Source of the DNA: a virus
Strand: one strand, 5' to 3'
DNA: 64,000 bases
IMG/VR virus record: IMGVR_UViG_3300018914_000001
Span: 62,001-126,000 of that record
The position numbers were made by a program, and so were the translations under genes. Below are positions 46,105 to 55,809 of the stretch, piece after piece. Every line of letters begins with the position of its first letter. Position 1 is the stretch's first letter. A model generated the notes under the pieces. It was not told the DNA's origin. It worked only from the letters and a program-made list of their open reading frames with translations, and made no database searches.

Positions 46105-47580
46105 ATGAGTGATAATACTGTAGAACGAAGATCAGTTTTAATCGACTTTGCATCTTTGTCTAAAATGTTACTTGGGACAGTTAGCGATTCTTCTTCTATG
46201 TTAAAGAATAAAGTAGTATCAAATAAATACTCTAAAGAAGATATTAGAAAATACCTAAATGATCCAATGCTGTTTAGCAAAGAACTAAGAAATGTGTCGA
46301 TTGGTCTTTACTTCTCAAATTCACACTATAGGCGACTTGTCAGCTACTTTTCTAGTATGCTTACTTTTGATTATATTTGCCTACCATATGAAGGTGGAAA
46401 TTTAGAAAAAATCAACATTAAGACAGCCACTACAGCTTACAAGAAAGTTCTTAATCTTTTAGAGGTGATGAACTTAAAGCACGAAATGCTAAAGGCTGTA
46501 ACTGTTGCTATTCGAGAAGATGTTTTCTATGGATACGAGCATATGGGCAAGGATTCTTACTTCATCCAAAAGATGGATGCTGACTATTGTATGATCTCTT
46601 CCATAGAAGATGGCATTTACAATTATGCATTCGACTTTTCTTTCTTTGACAGAAACCCTGAAAAGCTTGAAATTTTTCCATCGGAATTCAAATCTAAATA
46701 TAACGCCTATCTTAAAGATAGGACGAAAATGAGATGGCAAGAATTAGATTCTAAAAACACAGTATGCTTTAAGGTGAATGAAGATTTTCCATTTCCAGTT
46801 CCTGTTTTTGGTGGCACATTTGAGGATTTAATTGATCTTCAAGAGTTTAAGCAACTAAGAAAAGCAAGAGAGAAACTTGGCAATTACAAATTTTTGGTTC
46901 AGAAAATACCAGTTCGTCAAGATAGCACTGATAATGATGACTTTGCAATAACACTGAAGTCTGTTATGCATTTTCACAATCGAATTGCCCAAGTTTTACC
47001 AGATGAAATAGGTATTCTTACATCTCCAATGGATATTGAGCCTGTAAGCTTTGATAAAGATTCAGCTACATCTTCTGATGCAGTCGCGGAAGCTTACACT
47101 AGTTATATGCGTAGTGCTGGTGTATCAGAGTCTTTGTTTAATTCAGAAAAAATGGGCGCTGTCGGTTTGACATTTTCTATTAAAGCTGATGAAAGTATGA
47201 TGTTTGCTCTTTTGAGGCAGATTGAACGTTGGGTTAATAAAAAAATTAAAACTGTAGGCGGCAAATATCGTTTCAAAGTAATTTTTCCTAACTTGACAAT
47301 CTACAATAGAGATGATGAATTTGAGAAGTATCTAAAAGCCGCTCAATTTGGATTTTCTAGATTGCTTGTTGCGGCAAGCCTTGGGATGTCGCCAAATGAT
47401 ATGGTTAATATGTTAACATTAGAGCATGACATTTTAGGGCTTGATGACAAAATGATTCCTTTGGTAAGCTCTCATACACAAACAAACGAAGGAGGCAGAC
47501 CAGAGAAGAAAACAGAAAAACTCTCAGGCGAAGGGGAAAAAACAAGGGATAATCAGAAAAATCCAAACAGAGCCAAATAG
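46105..47580 (+). CDS. Portal protein
   Basis: 491 aa, ATG at 46105 after AAAGGTGGTGAGTAAAT. Recognised by position (terminase, portal, protease) and by an acidic/basic mixed sequence with PLVSSHTQTNEGGRPEKKTE at the end. A dodecameric ring at one vertex is the expected assembly. SPbeta-type portals are similar in length. Confidence 0.75.
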   Translation: MSDNTVERRSVLIDFASLSKMLLGTVSDSSSMLKNKVVSNKYSKEDIRKYLNDPMLFSKELRNVSIGLYFSNSHYRRLVSYFSSMLTFDYICLPYEGGNLEKINIKTATTAYKKVLNLLEVMNLKHEMLKAVTVAIREDVFYGYEHMGKDSYFIQKMDADYCMISSIEDGIYNYAFDFSFFDRNPEKLEIFPSEFKSKYNAYLKDRTKMRWQELDSKNTVCFKVNEDFPFPVPVFGGTFEDLIDLQEFKQLRKAREKLGNYKFLVQKIPVRQDSTDNDDFAITLKSVMHFHNRIAQVLPDEIGILTSPMDIEPVSFDKDSATSSDAVAEAYTSYMRSAGVSESLFNSEKMGAVGLTFSIKADESMMFALLRQIERWVNKKIKTVGGKYRFKVIFPNLTIYNRDDEFEKYLKAAQFGFSRLLVAASLGMSPNDMVNMLTLEHDILGLDDKMIPLVSSHTQTNEGGRPEKKTEKLSGEGEKTRDNQKNPNRAK

Positions 47581-47597
47581 AGAGGAGGTGAGATGAG

Positions 47598-48881
47598 ATG
47601 GATGTAGCTACTAAAATCCCTGTTAATTTTGAGGTTACAGAGCAATTGGATGAAAGATTTCTAAAAGTTACTATCACATTGATGCATCTTGGAGAAAACT
47701 ACAATGGCTCTTTTTTCTCAAAAGAGGTTGTACTTAAAGCATTGCCAACTCTAGCAAACACTCCAATCCTTGGTTATATTGAGCCAAACTCTCAACACCA
47801 AGAAGACTTTTCGGATCATAGAGTAGGCTTAGAAAAAGTTGATGGTGAATGGACTTTAAAATATCTAGGCTCTGCTTACGGTGTTATTCCTGAGAATAAT
47901 AATGCTAGGTTCGAAGTAAGAACAGGTTCTGATGGCGTTGAAAGAGAATACCTTGTTGTAGATGGATTGCTTTGGACTAAATTTGAAGATTCTACTAATA
48001 TATTTAATAGGGACTTAGTGAAATCTCAAAGCATGGAATTATCAAGCGACTATGAAGGCTACTGGAATGATGAAACTAAATTGTTTCATTTCTCTAAATT
48101 TAAATTTAATGGCGCTTGCGCCTTGGGATTTGATGTTAACCCAGCGATGTATGACGCTAATATAGCCTTAAAATTTACTTATGTTGATTGGGAAACTTTT
48201 AAGAGAAAAGTTGATGAATTTAACTTAGCCTTTCATAGTCGTTCAGATATTATCTTAGATAAAGGAGGAATAGGTACAGTGAATAAGGAAAATCTAATCA
48301 AGCTGTTCTCTACCTCTAAAGAGGAGATTGAAGCAAGAGGGGTAAATTTTGAAGAAATTTCTGTAGAAGACCTCCTTGTTAAACTTGCTGAATTTTCAGC
48401 AGAGAAATACTCTAACTTAGAGACAGAGTTGAATACAGCAAAAGAGCAGTTTACGGCACTAGAGGCTACCACAAGAGATGCTAATAGTAAGCTAGAGGAA
48501 GTGACAACTCAGTTTGAAGCTGTAAAATCCGAAAAAGAACAAATTCAAGAAAAATTCACAAGTCTTGAAAATGAAGTTAAAGAGCTTCGTGAGTTTAAAG
48601 CAAGTAAAATTACTGAGGAGCGTAAAGCCTCTGAGGATGCTGTCTTTTCTAAATTTGAGAAACAGCTTACCATTGAAGAGATGGCCTCTGTAAAAGAAGC
48701 CGCTTCTGAGATGACAATTGAAGAAATTGAAGTTCAACTATTTGCTCTTGTTGGAAAAAAGGTTGCGGCGACAAACTTTAGCAAGAATGACAAAAGTGAA
48801 CCTAACAAGCTAAAGATTGACTTTAATGTCAAGTCTAAGACAGGGGAACCTGCTTGGGCACATCTTTTAGAAGGTAATTAA
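47598..48881 (+). CDS. Prohead protease/scaffold-like protein
   Basis: 427 aa, ATG at 47598 after AGAGGAGGTGAGATGAG. The N-terminal 220 residues (NGSFFSKEVVLKALPTLANT, PILGYIEP, SQSMELSSDYEGYW) match the layout of phage head maturation proteases. The C-terminal 200 residues are a charged coiled coil (LETELNTAKEQFTALEATTR...), a scaffold-like tail. Protease and scaffold are often fused in tailed phages. A second start at about 48,280 with an AAAGGAGGAA site could release the scaffold alone. Confidence 0.7.
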   Translation: MDVATKIPVNFEVTEQLDERFLKVTITLMHLGENYNGSFFSKEVVLKALPTLANTPILGYIEPNSQHQEDFSDHRVGLEKVDGEWTLKYLGSAYGVIPENNNARFEVRTGSDGVEREYLVVDGLLWTKFEDSTNIFNRDLVKSQSMELSSDYEGYWNDETKLFHFSKFKFNGACALGFDVNPAMYDANIALKFTYVDWETFKRKVDEFNLAFHSRSDIILDKGGIGTVNKENLIKLFSTSKEEIEARGVNFEEISVEDLLVKLAEFSAEKYSNLETELNTAKEQFTALEATTRDANSKLEEVTTQFEAVKSEKEQIQEKFTSLENEVKELREFKASKITEERKASEDAVFSKFEKQLTIEEMASVKEAASEMTIEEIEVQLFALVGKKVAATNFSKNDKSEPNKLKIDFNVKSKTGEPAWAHLLEGN

Positions 48882-48911
48882 TCATAATAATAATAAAGGG
48901 GGAAATTTTAA

Positions 48912-49436
48912 ATGGCATATTCTCTAATTAATTTTGACAAAAAATTTGTCACTCACCTAGAGAGCGTTGTTCACACTGCTGATCTTGAACAAGGTCGCGT
49001 TGGTATGTTGGGTGACTATGCTGATGGTGAATTTAATGGTACTTTTTCTACAGAGCTAAGAAAACTAAAGGTTGTTACTGAGGCAGACTTGGAAATTCGT
49101 CCAATTCTTATCCACAACACTCCAGAGATTGTTAAGGTTTACAATCAAGCTGGTCGTGACCAATTTGTGGTTAAAGCTGGCGAAGCGGCTCGTTTCTACT
49201 ATATGGTTGAAGGCGATATTATCACTTTGTCTAACGATGCTATTACGGGGACTCCCGTTAAAGGCAAGTATCTTGTTCCAGAGGTTGGTTCTTTAAAGCT
49301 AAAAGTTTCTGATACTCCAACAATTACTATTGGTGCTAATACTTACAATCCACGTTTTGTTGCAGAAATTACTGAGCTTGGCACAATTGGCTACAAGAAT
49401 GTAGCGTCTACCACATTCGAAGTTATTAAGGCTTAA
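48912..49436 (+). CDS. Probable head decoration or capsid-associated protein, 174 aa
   Basis: ATG after AAAGGGGGAAATTTTAA. Beta-rich (FYYMVEGDIITLSNDAITGT...), lying between scaffold and capsid genes, the usual position of decoration proteins. No signature motif. Confidence 0.55.
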   Translation: MAYSLINFDKKFVTHLESVVHTADLEQGRVGMLGDYADGEFNGTFSTELRKLKVVTEADLEIRPILIHNTPEIVKVYNQAGRDQFVVKAGEAARFYYMVEGDIITLSNDAITGTPVKGKYLVPEVGSLKLKVSDTPTITIGANTYNPRFVAEITELGTIGYKNVASTTFEVIKA

Positions 49437-49463
49437 ATCAATTTATACAAAGGGGGAAATAAA

Positions 49464-50435
49464 ATGAATGAACTAGTTAAACTAGCGGTTGACCTATATA
49501 ATGGTCGTACATATGATATGTACAGCACTGACGCAATGGAAGAAGCTTTGCGTGAAAAGCTGATCGCTGTAAATGGCGGTAAATCTACTTTTACCTATCG
49601 AGAATTTCGCAGACATGAAAACGAAGTCTTTGCTATCGTAGAACAGGCTATTGACATCATCCTTGGTCAACAACTATACGATCAATTTGATGACTTTGTT
49701 GAAATTCAAACTATTGCTGAAGGTGACATCTTCCGCTTCCATGTAGACCAAGAAGACCTGTTCCCTGTGGCTATCATTTCTGATGCGAACAACAGCATTA
49801 GACGTAGACGTTTAGACCAAGGCGACTTCATGATCGACACTGTTTGGAGAGGCGTTGCAGTATACGAGGAAATTCAACGTTATCTGCAAGGTCGTGCAAA
49901 CTGGTCTGATCTTGTTAATCGTGTAGCTCGTTCTTATTCTTTGCACATTGCTACAGCAATCTACACGGCAATTTATAATAGCTACACTAACCTAAGCACT
50001 ACATACGCTGTTTCTGGTGCTTTCACTGAAGATGCATTGGCTACATTGGTTCAACACGTAGAGGCGGCTACAAATTCTGAGGCCGTAATTCTTGGTACTA
50101 AATTTGCACTTGGAAAGATCGCTCCAGCACAAGTTTCTCAAAATATGATTGACAAGAAAAATGAGCTTGGGCACTATGGAGTGTTCAGAGGTACGGAAAT
50201 GCGTGAAATTAAACAATTCCATAAGTATAACTCTGATGTATTTGCCATTGATGACAATTTCCTTATGGTCATTCCAAAGGGTGGCGAGAAAATTGTTAAG
50301 ATGGTTCTAGAGGGCGAAGGTCGCATTGAGGAGACTAAGAGCCAAAAAGATGAGACTATGGACTACATGTTCAAGAAGAAGTCAGGTATTGGTCTTCTAT
50401 TTGCTCGTAAATACGGTATTTATCGTATGGCTTAA
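49464..50435 (+). CDS. Major capsid protein
   Basis: 323 aa, ATG after AAAGGGGGAAATAAA. Mixed alpha/beta, with SDANNSIRRRRLDQGDFMID and a C-terminal FKKKSGIGLLFARKYGIYRM, typical of HK97-fold capsids. It is followed by its own terminator (50441-50468), consistent with high expression. Confidence 0.7.
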   Translation: MNELVKLAVDLYNGRTYDMYSTDAMEEALREKLIAVNGGKSTFTYREFRRHENEVFAIVEQAIDIILGQQLYDQFDDFVEIQTIAEGDIFRFHVDQEDLFPVAIISDANNSIRRRRLDQGDFMIDTVWRGVAVYEEIQRYLQGRANWSDLVNRVARSYSLHIATAIYTAIYNSYTNLSTTYAVSGAFTEDALATLVQHVEAATNSEAVILGTKFALGKIAPAQVSQNMIDKKNELGHYGVFRGTEMREIKQFHKYNSDVFAIDDNFLMVIPKGGEKIVKMVLEGEGRIEETKSQKDETMDYMFKKKSGIGLLFARKYGIYRMA

Positions 50436-50440
50436 AAGTT

Positions 50441-50468
50441 AAAGGGGTAGAAATACCCCTTTCTCTTT
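50441..50468 (+). terminator. Terminator after the capsid gene
   Basis: AAAGGGGTA-GAAA-TACCCCTTT followed by CTCTTT. Confidence 0.8.
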
Positions 50469-50508
50469 AAATTAAAATAAAATCATGAATGAGAGGGTGG
50501 TTATAAAT

Positions 50509-51078
50509 ATGGCAAATGTAAAAAATACTGGTGATTCTAAAGCGCAAGAGGCTAAGGTAGAAAAAGAAGTTGTTGCACAATCTACATCTGAGCCTGTTAT
50601 CAAGGAAAGACCTAAGAAGAAAGAAATCGACATGGATTCCCTTGTTGAAGTTTACAACGGAACAAATGGCATTCTAGTTGTTGAAGATAAAAAGACTGGA
50701 GAAACTTGGACGTTCACAAGATATGGAGATACTGACTTTATCTCTGTTGGTCAATTACGTTCAATTAAAAATTCTCACTCAAAAATACTTACAAGCCCTT
50801 GGCTGATGATTAATGACCCAGAGGTTGTTGACTTTCTTGGCTTGACTAAGCTATACGAGAATGTTATTCATCCAGAAAGCCTTTCTGGTATTTTTGAATT
50901 GAATGATCTAGAATTTGTTGAAAAAATTCGCAAACTACCTGTTGGTTGCAAGGAGCTTGTTATCAACAAGGCTATCGAACTTGCAGATGCTGAAGATGAC
51001 AGAATGACTATTCGCAAGGCTAGAGCAATCAAGGAAGCATTCGGCGTTGCAGTATTTAAAGAACTAATGGCAGATTAA
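50509..51078 (+). CDS. Head-tail region protein, 189 aa
   Basis: ATG at 50509 after GAGGGTGGTTATAAAT; an upstream ATG at 50485 lacks a site. Disordered, charged first 45 residues, then a beta part (VEVYNGTNGILVVEDKKTGE) and a helical C-terminus. Possibly a head-tail connector; not recognised. Confidence 0.6.
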   Translation: MANVKNTGDSKAQEAKVEKEVVAQSTSEPVIKERPKKKEIDMDSLVEVYNGTNGILVVEDKKTGETWTFTRYGDTDFISVGQLRSIKNSHSKILTSPWLMINDPEVVDFLGLTKLYENVIHPESLSGIFELNDLEFVEKIRKLPVGCKELVINKAIELADAEDDRMTIRKARAIKEAFGVAVFKELMAD

Positions 51079-51092
51079 GGGAGTGGTGACTG

Positions 51093-51512
51093 ATGGCTAC
51101 TCCATACCAAGATGTTTTCAATATTTTTCTTGGTAAAATCTCTGATTACACTTTGGCATCTTATACTGATGAACAACTTGATGAAATTTTTATAAACTTT
51201 CTGGATGGGGCATGTGTTAGATTTAAAGCCTGTCAGCAAGATTTATTCAGCAGAGATGATACCTTGAAACAGTTTAATGTCAATCTCACCAATGAGGAGA
51301 AGCAAATTCTGGCGAGAGCAATGGTACTTGAATGGATTGAGCCACAAATTTCTGATGCGCTACTTATCAAACAACAGATGACGGATAGAGATTTTCAAAT
51401 TACGAGTCAAGCAAATCATTTAAAAGGTCTAATGGCTCTGAAAGAATCTATTCATGTTGAAGTTCAGAAAATGATCTCTTCATATTCTTATAATGGATTG
51501 GAGGATTTTTAA
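51093..51512 (+). CDS. Head-tail connector-like protein, 139 aa
   Basis: ATG at 51093 after AGGGAGTGGTGACTG. Helical protein in the position of Gp6/Gp15-type connectors (SFX-like helix bundle QILARAMVLEWIEPQ). It overlaps the next gene by 1 nt (TAATG). Confidence 0.6.
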   Translation: MATPYQDVFNIFLGKISDYTLASYTDEQLDEIFINFLDGACVRFKACQQDLFSRDDTLKQFNVNLTNEEKQILARAMVLEWIEPQISDALLIKQQMTDRDFQITSQANHLKGLMALKESIHVEVQKMISSYSYNGLEDF

Positions 51513-51811
51513 TGCGATCAAAATATCACGATATTGATAATTCATTTATTAAAGAGTATGTTGACAGGTTGATCGGCAAGGTTTTCAAGCTCCTACCATT
51601 AAGAGAAGAGGGGAATGACACATTGAACAAGTATCACGAATCGCTGATGTATGAACTGACTGGATTCAAAGAATTGTTCGAAGTCATTACTGACAAAGCA
51701 GAGTTTGTAAGCTTGCTGGCATCACTAGAAAGCATCACTAAGATTGATGATTTTACTACTTTTAGAAGCAAGGTGTTTGAATGTATCTCTATGATTAAGT
51801 CTTTGCAATAA
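51512..51811 (+). CDS. Hypothetical helical 99-aa protein
   Basis: ATG at 51512 shares a base with the previous stop. Helical (YELTGFKELFEVITDKAEFV). Head-tail region by position. Confidence 0.6.
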   Translation: MRSKYHDIDNSFIKEYVDRLIGKVFKLLPLREEGNDTLNKYHESLMYELTGFKELFEVITDKAEFVSLLASLESITKIDDFTTFRSKVFECISMIKSLQ

Positions 51812-51824
51812 GGAGGTGGGCTAG

Positions 51825-52448
51825 TTGAGTTACGATCTATTTAGGGCGCGAATGAATATAAGAGGCAACAATGCTAATGTGTTAAAGAACTCAACTATCC
51901 ATAAAATTAACGCATCTTTTGCCGATTCTCCTTATTACAAGGTAATTCAAATTGATGGAATTGATACTGAAACAAGGATCGTTCAACAGGACACAAAGAA
52001 GGCAAACTTAAAAATGCTACTTTTAAAGCCTGATAACACAAGCGTTAAGGGAGGCTCTATAGCATTCATTGATTCTGTTCAATGGCTGGTAACAGAATTC
52101 TTTGATGAAGAGCCTTTTAAAAAAGCTAAAATTGCTGAGTGTAACTATTCGATAGATGTGAACGGCAACAGTTATCCTTGCGTAGTAAATCATATTTTAT
52201 TCGCAATGGACGTTCAGCAAATTATATCTGTTCCAAACGGAACGGCACTTCTCAGTGTGCAAGCAAATACTGATACTGAGCAAATTACTCTTGGCGATTT
52301 GTTTATGATTGGTGGAGTGAGATACAAGGTCAAGGGTATAGATAAATTAACATACAAAGGTATCATTAGTTTAACATTGGATGTTACAACGAATCCAGCT
52401 CCAATTAATGATGATATACCTAACAATGGAGGTGGCACAGGTTGGTAA
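51825..52448 (+). CDS. Head-closure or neck-like protein, 207 aa
   Basis: TTG at 51825 after AGGAGGTGGGCTAG. Beta-rich (TDTEQITLGDLFMIGGVRYK, IISLTLDVTTNP), as expected for stopper or head-closure proteins. The gene ends in Gly/Asn repeats and overlaps the next start by 7 nt. Confidence 0.55.
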   Translation: MSYDLFRARMNIRGNNANVLKNSTIHKINASFADSPYYKVIQIDGIDTETRIVQQDTKKANLKMLLLKPDNTSVKGGSIAFIDSVQWLVTEFFDEEPFKKAKIAECNYSIDVNGNSYPCVVNHILFAMDVQQIISVPNGTALLSVQANTDTEQITLGDLFMIGGVRYKVKGIDKLTYKGIISLTLDVTTNPAPINDDIPNNGGGTGW

Positions 52449-52927
52449 AGTTTGAACTTTTATCACAAAATTTACTTCTTTTGCTTAATGAGTTGAAAAA
52501 GAATGCTAATTTTGTAAAATATATTTTTTATAATGACGAAAATCCACTTCTTAATCCAATTGTGCAAAATCCAAGTGTTCTTACGGAATCTGGACTGCTT
52601 GCACCATCGCCATTCAATACAGCAATTGCAGATTGTTCACAAGTTAGAGTATATTATTTAGATATTGATATTGACAAAAATGTTGATGACTGTGTTTTAA
52701 TCTTTGATGTTGTTGTAGCTAAGAAGCTCTGGTTAATTAACAATGGGAAGCCAGCGGTTCGTCCTTATGCAATAGCGCAAGAGATTATAAATACTTTGCA
52801 AGGAAAAAGCATACAGACTGTTGGGACTTTAGATTTTCAAAGAATGAAGCACATGTGGGTAAACGAACAGTTTGATGCTGTTCGCTTATATGCTAGAATG
52901 ATTTCTTTTAACGGAAGTGAAAGCTAA
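52442..52927 (+). CDS. Tail terminator-like protein, 161 aa
   Basis: TTG at 52442 after GGAGGTGGCACAGG. Strand pattern VRVYYLDIDIDKNVDD and VLIFDVVVAKKLW plus a helix AQEIINTLQGKS fits tail-terminator folds. It overlaps the next gene by 1 nt. Confidence 0.5.
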   Translation: MVKFELLSQNLLLLLNELKKNANFVKYIFYNDENPLLNPIVQNPSVLTESGLLAPSPFNTAIADCSQVRVYYLDIDIDKNVDDCVLIFDVVVAKKLWLINNGKPAVRPYAIAQEIINTLQGKSIQTVGTLDFQRMKHMWVNEQFDAVRLYARMISFNGSES

Positions 52928-53667
52928 TGTCGTCATTAGAAAACATTGATCTAAGATTAAAGCTATTGTCTGGTGAGCCAATTTACATTGAAGGTGCGGG
53001 CTACCTAAAACCTCTTACGCTTAGATATATTGCAAAGCATGGCTATGCTACATACCTAAAACATCTTAACACTTTAACGACAAATATCGAAGATTTATTT
53101 GGTGAGGAAATAACAAGTGACGATGGAACGAAGCTTAATTTGTTTGATTTGCTTTTGAGTTCTGAGGAAAGTTTCATAGCTCATTTTGTTGATGCAATCA
53201 AATTCTTTTTTCAAGTGGAAGAGGCTGAGTATTTTCCTGAGTTTCACAATCTTGTATTTGGTGATGGTAATAGAGTTATCAATCATGACATTTTTGTAAA
53301 AGTAAAAGAGGTTATAGAATATCAGAATTATATTTCTGATCCTAATAAGGCAAGGAATCAATACAATCCAAAAGATGAAAGAGCAAGATTGTTGATTAAA
53401 AAAATGGAAGAGACAAGAAAAATTGTCAATAAACTCAAAGGAGTTGACGCAGAACAACCTGATTTTGTTGACATAATTTCCGCAGTATCTACTAGATCAA
53501 ATGTTATTGGGAAGCATGATGTGTGGAATTTGACAATTTATCAATTGTACGATGAGTTTAGCAGACTGAGGATGATTGACGAATATGAAGTAGCAATTAA
53601 AGCTACGATGGCAGGGGCATCAGGTATAGAGATAACACATTGGTCTTCAAAGGTGAAGTCTGATTAA
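52927..53667 (+). CDS. Hypothetical 246-aa tail-region protein
   Basis: ATG at 52927 (TAATG). Helical and acidic; the C-terminus contains STRSNVIGKHDVWNLTIYQL, a motif seen in some phage tail assembly proteins. No certain function. Confidence 0.6.
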   Translation: MSSLENIDLRLKLLSGEPIYIEGAGYLKPLTLRYIAKHGYATYLKHLNTLTTNIEDLFGEEITSDDGTKLNLFDLLLSSEESFIAHFVDAIKFFFQVEEAEYFPEFHNLVFGDGNRVINHDIFVKVKEVIEYQNYISDPNKARNQYNPKDERARLLIKKMEETRKIVNKLKGVDAEQPDFVDIISAVSTRSNVIGKHDVWNLTIYQLYDEFSRLRMIDEYEVAIKATMAGASGIEITHWSSKVKSD

Positions 53668-53672
53668 GGTTT

Positions 53673-53688
53673 CAAACCGCAAGGTTTG
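53673..53688 (+). repeat. Short hairpin with GCAA tetraloop
   Basis: CAAACC-GCAA-GGTTTG sits between the 246-aa gene and the tail tube gene; no U-tract. Possibly an mRNA processing or stability element. Confidence 0.4.
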
Positions 53689-53726
53689 TATATAAAAAAT
53701 TATATTTATAAAGGAGGAGTTATTTA

Positions 53727-54473
53727 ATGGCACGTTTCGGTATGAAGGAAGTGTTCAATGTCTCTTTTCTTGACGTGAATACTAAAGAAGAAGTTCTGTA
53801 TCTAGATACTCTAAAAATGTCTAATCTAGAAAATAACGCAGAACAGGTTTATGCGCAAGGTGGACAAGGCAATGGTCGTTTAATCGGCTGGGACTACAAT
53901 CACACAGTTACATTTAGCCTACAAGATGCTTTGCTAAACCCAAAATCTTTGTCTATGCAAACTGGCAATGAGGCAGTTTCTGGTGCGGCGCAAGTTTACA
54001 AGCGTGAAGTCCTTACTGCTATTGCTAGTTCAACAGCAGGTAAAACAGAAGTTACCCTAGCTAATACTCCAACGGCTAACACTGTAAAAGTTGTTAAAAC
54101 GACTGATGGCTATGAGAGAGGGGATACTGTTGCCTATACATTGGTTGGTTCTGATATGGAATTTGACAATACAGAAATTGCAGTGGGTGAAAAGGTAATT
54201 GTAACCTATTTTTATCAGTCTGGAACAAATGCAACATTGTTCACGATTTCTGGCAATAAATATCCAAGCACCTATATGGTAATTGGCGATACTCTGGTTC
54301 GTAATGAAGCTACAGGCGTTGACGAAGCTTTGCAACTTGTTATTCCAAAAGCGAAATTGCTTCCAACTTTTGCGTTGAACTTGTCTGCTGATGGTCAGCC
54401 TGTTGTTTTCGATATGAACATTGAAGTTCTGAAAACTGCTGACAATACAATGGTTCAAATGATTAAGTATTAA
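53727..54473 (+). CDS. Major tail tube-like protein
   Basis: 248 aa, ATG after AAAGGAGGAGTTATTTA. Beta-rich with an Ig-like middle (AGKTEVTLANTPTANTVKVV...). The start (FGMKEVFNVSFLDVNTKEEV) resembles that of the 131-aa protein at 55414. Followed by a terminator (54483-54515), as expected for an abundant tube protein. Confidence 0.65.
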   Translation: MARFGMKEVFNVSFLDVNTKEEVLYLDTLKMSNLENNAEQVYAQGGQGNGRLIGWDYNHTVTFSLQDALLNPKSLSMQTGNEAVSGAAQVYKREVLTAIASSTAGKTEVTLANTPTANTVKVVKTTDGYERGDTVAYTLVGSDMEFDNTEIAVGEKVIVTYFYQSGTNATLFTISGNKYPSTYMVIGDTLVRNEATGVDEALQLVIPKAKLLPTFALNLSADGQPVVFDMNIEVLKTADNTMVQMIKY

Positions 54474-54482
54474 TAAAAAGAT

Positions 54483-54515
54483 AGGGTGGACATAAGTTCG
54501 CCCTCTTTTCTTTTT
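54483..54515 (+). terminator. Terminator after the tail tube gene
   Basis: AGGGTGGAC-ATAA-GTTCGCCCT with wobble pairs, then CTTTTCTTTTT. Confidence 0.7.
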
Positions 54516-54558
54516 GGCGTATGATGTTCGATAAAAGATGAAAAGAGTGGTGTTGAAT

Positions 54559-54825
54559 ATGAAAAAGCTTCTTATTGTATGCGACTCACAAGATAAGATC
54601 AGTGAAGTTTTCGAATTTTTAACGAAGAGATTTTCATTCGATTTTAGTAGACGATGGAAGGATGAATTTAAGTTAATTTCAGAAGAGGTAGAAGTTAAAT
54701 GTATTCTTGAAAATATTGCTCAGTTGCGAGGTGCTGGTTGTACACAGGCAATATATCTAGGCAACAGAGAAGATATTGTTGAGATGTTAGATATTTGTCT
54801 ACATCGTGGAAGCTACTGGAGGTGA
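54559..54825 (+). CDS. Hypothetical 88-aa protein
   Basis: ATG at 54559 after AAGAGTGGTGTTGAAT; the upstream ATG at 54538 lacks a site. Rossmann-like opening (KKLLIVCDSQDKISEVFEFL). Unknown in the tail context. Confidence 0.6.
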   Translation: MKKLLIVCDSQDKISEVFEFLTKRFSFDFSRRWKDEFKLISEEVEVKCILENIAQLRGAGCTQAIYLGNREDIVEMLDICLHRGSYWR

Positions 54826-54831
54826 AACAAT

Positions 54832-55110
54832 ATGATGGCAGTTTATAATGGTATTTGTATATATGGTACGCCACAAGAAATTGCGGAGTTTGTCAAGACT
54901 ATGGAGATTAAGTTTACTACGACTATTGCGCCAACCAAAATTACGTCTGGTACTATCACTGGTTCTGGAACGAATTTTACTGGAAGTTTCATTAATCATA
55001 ATGAGGCTGTTGCTACTCTTGCTGAATGTACAGCTAACATTGGAGAAGAGATTGGAGAGCAATTGAAGCAGTTAGTAGATGAGGTCAAGAGACGCGGTAG
55101 CTCTCTATAA
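54832..55110 (+). CDS. Hypothetical 92-aa protein
   Basis: ATG at 54832 after GGAGGTGAAACAAT. A Thr/Gly-rich middle (ITSGTITGSGTNFTGSFINH) then helices. Unknown. Confidence 0.6.
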   Translation: MMAVYNGICIYGTPQEIAEFVKTMEIKFTTTIAPTKITSGTITGSGTNFTGSFINHNEAVATLAECTANIGEEIGEQLKQLVDEVKRRGSSL

Positions 55111-55149
55111 AAGATTGATTTTAGTAAGAATGAGAGGGGAGGTATTGCT

Positions 55150-55401
55150 ATGATTTGCAAAGGTTGTGCTAATACAGGAATAGGAATTGATGGAAAACCT
55201 TGCACTTGCGGAATTAAATCTCATTTTGTTCCAAAGATATTTGTTGCAGAAACAGAAAATGAGCAACAGATTTCGCTTATCAATGTTTCACCTGATAAAT
55301 ACGAATTAAAGATTGATAATCAATACCCCTTAGAACTAAACAGAGAAGGCTTGCTAGGGATTATTCAAATTATCGAAAAAATGTATATTGAAACTTACTA
55401 G
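55150..55401 (+). CDS. Zinc-motif protein, 83 aa
   Basis: ATG after AGAGGGGAGGTATTGCT. MICKGCANTGIGIDGKPCTC begins with CxxC and CxC, like a DnaJ-type zinc turn, then a beta and helical part. Confidence 0.65.
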   Translation: MICKGCANTGIGIDGKPCTCGIKSHFVPKIFVAETENEQQISLINVSPDKYELKIDNQYPLELNREGLLGIIQIIEKMYIETY

Positions 55402-55413
55402 GTGGTGAGAAAC

Positions 55414-55809
55414 ATGAAGTATGGAATAAGAGAAATTTTTGAAGTAGAATTTTTCGATAGTCACGGAAATTTTATTACAAAATTAGATTCACTGAAAACT
55501 TTTAACATAATAGTGCGCGGTGATAGAAAGGGTAGCATTCATATCGCTGATTCATTATATGACAGCAAACTGCTTGAATATATGGGATATAATAAAAATC
55601 TTAAAGTTATCTGTGAAGGGGTTGCTAGAGACTACAAGACTGGAAAGGATCACGTGATAACAATTGTTATAGATGATTTAGAATGTGAAAACCTATGGTC
55701 TATACGAATTAGCGATCAAAATGATCCATCAGTTAATCATATGCTTTTTAGATTTACAAAGGTTCCAAAAATAAAATTTGAGTTTGAGGAGGAGATTATT
55801 AATGGCTAA
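55414..55809 (+). CDS. Tail tube-related protein, 131 aa
   Basis: ATG at 55414 after AGGTGGTGAGAAAC. YGIREIFEVEFFDSHGNFIT then LDSLKTFNI parallels the first 45 residues of the tail tube-like protein at 53727, suggesting duplication of a tube/needle domain. It overlaps the next gene by 8 nt. Confidence 0.6.
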   Translation: MKYGIREIFEVEFFDSHGNFITKLDSLKTFNIIVRGDRKGSIHIADSLYDSKLLEYMGYNKNLKVICEGVARDYKTGKDHVITIVIDDLECENLWSIRISDQNDPSVNHMLFRFTKVPKIKFEFEEEIING

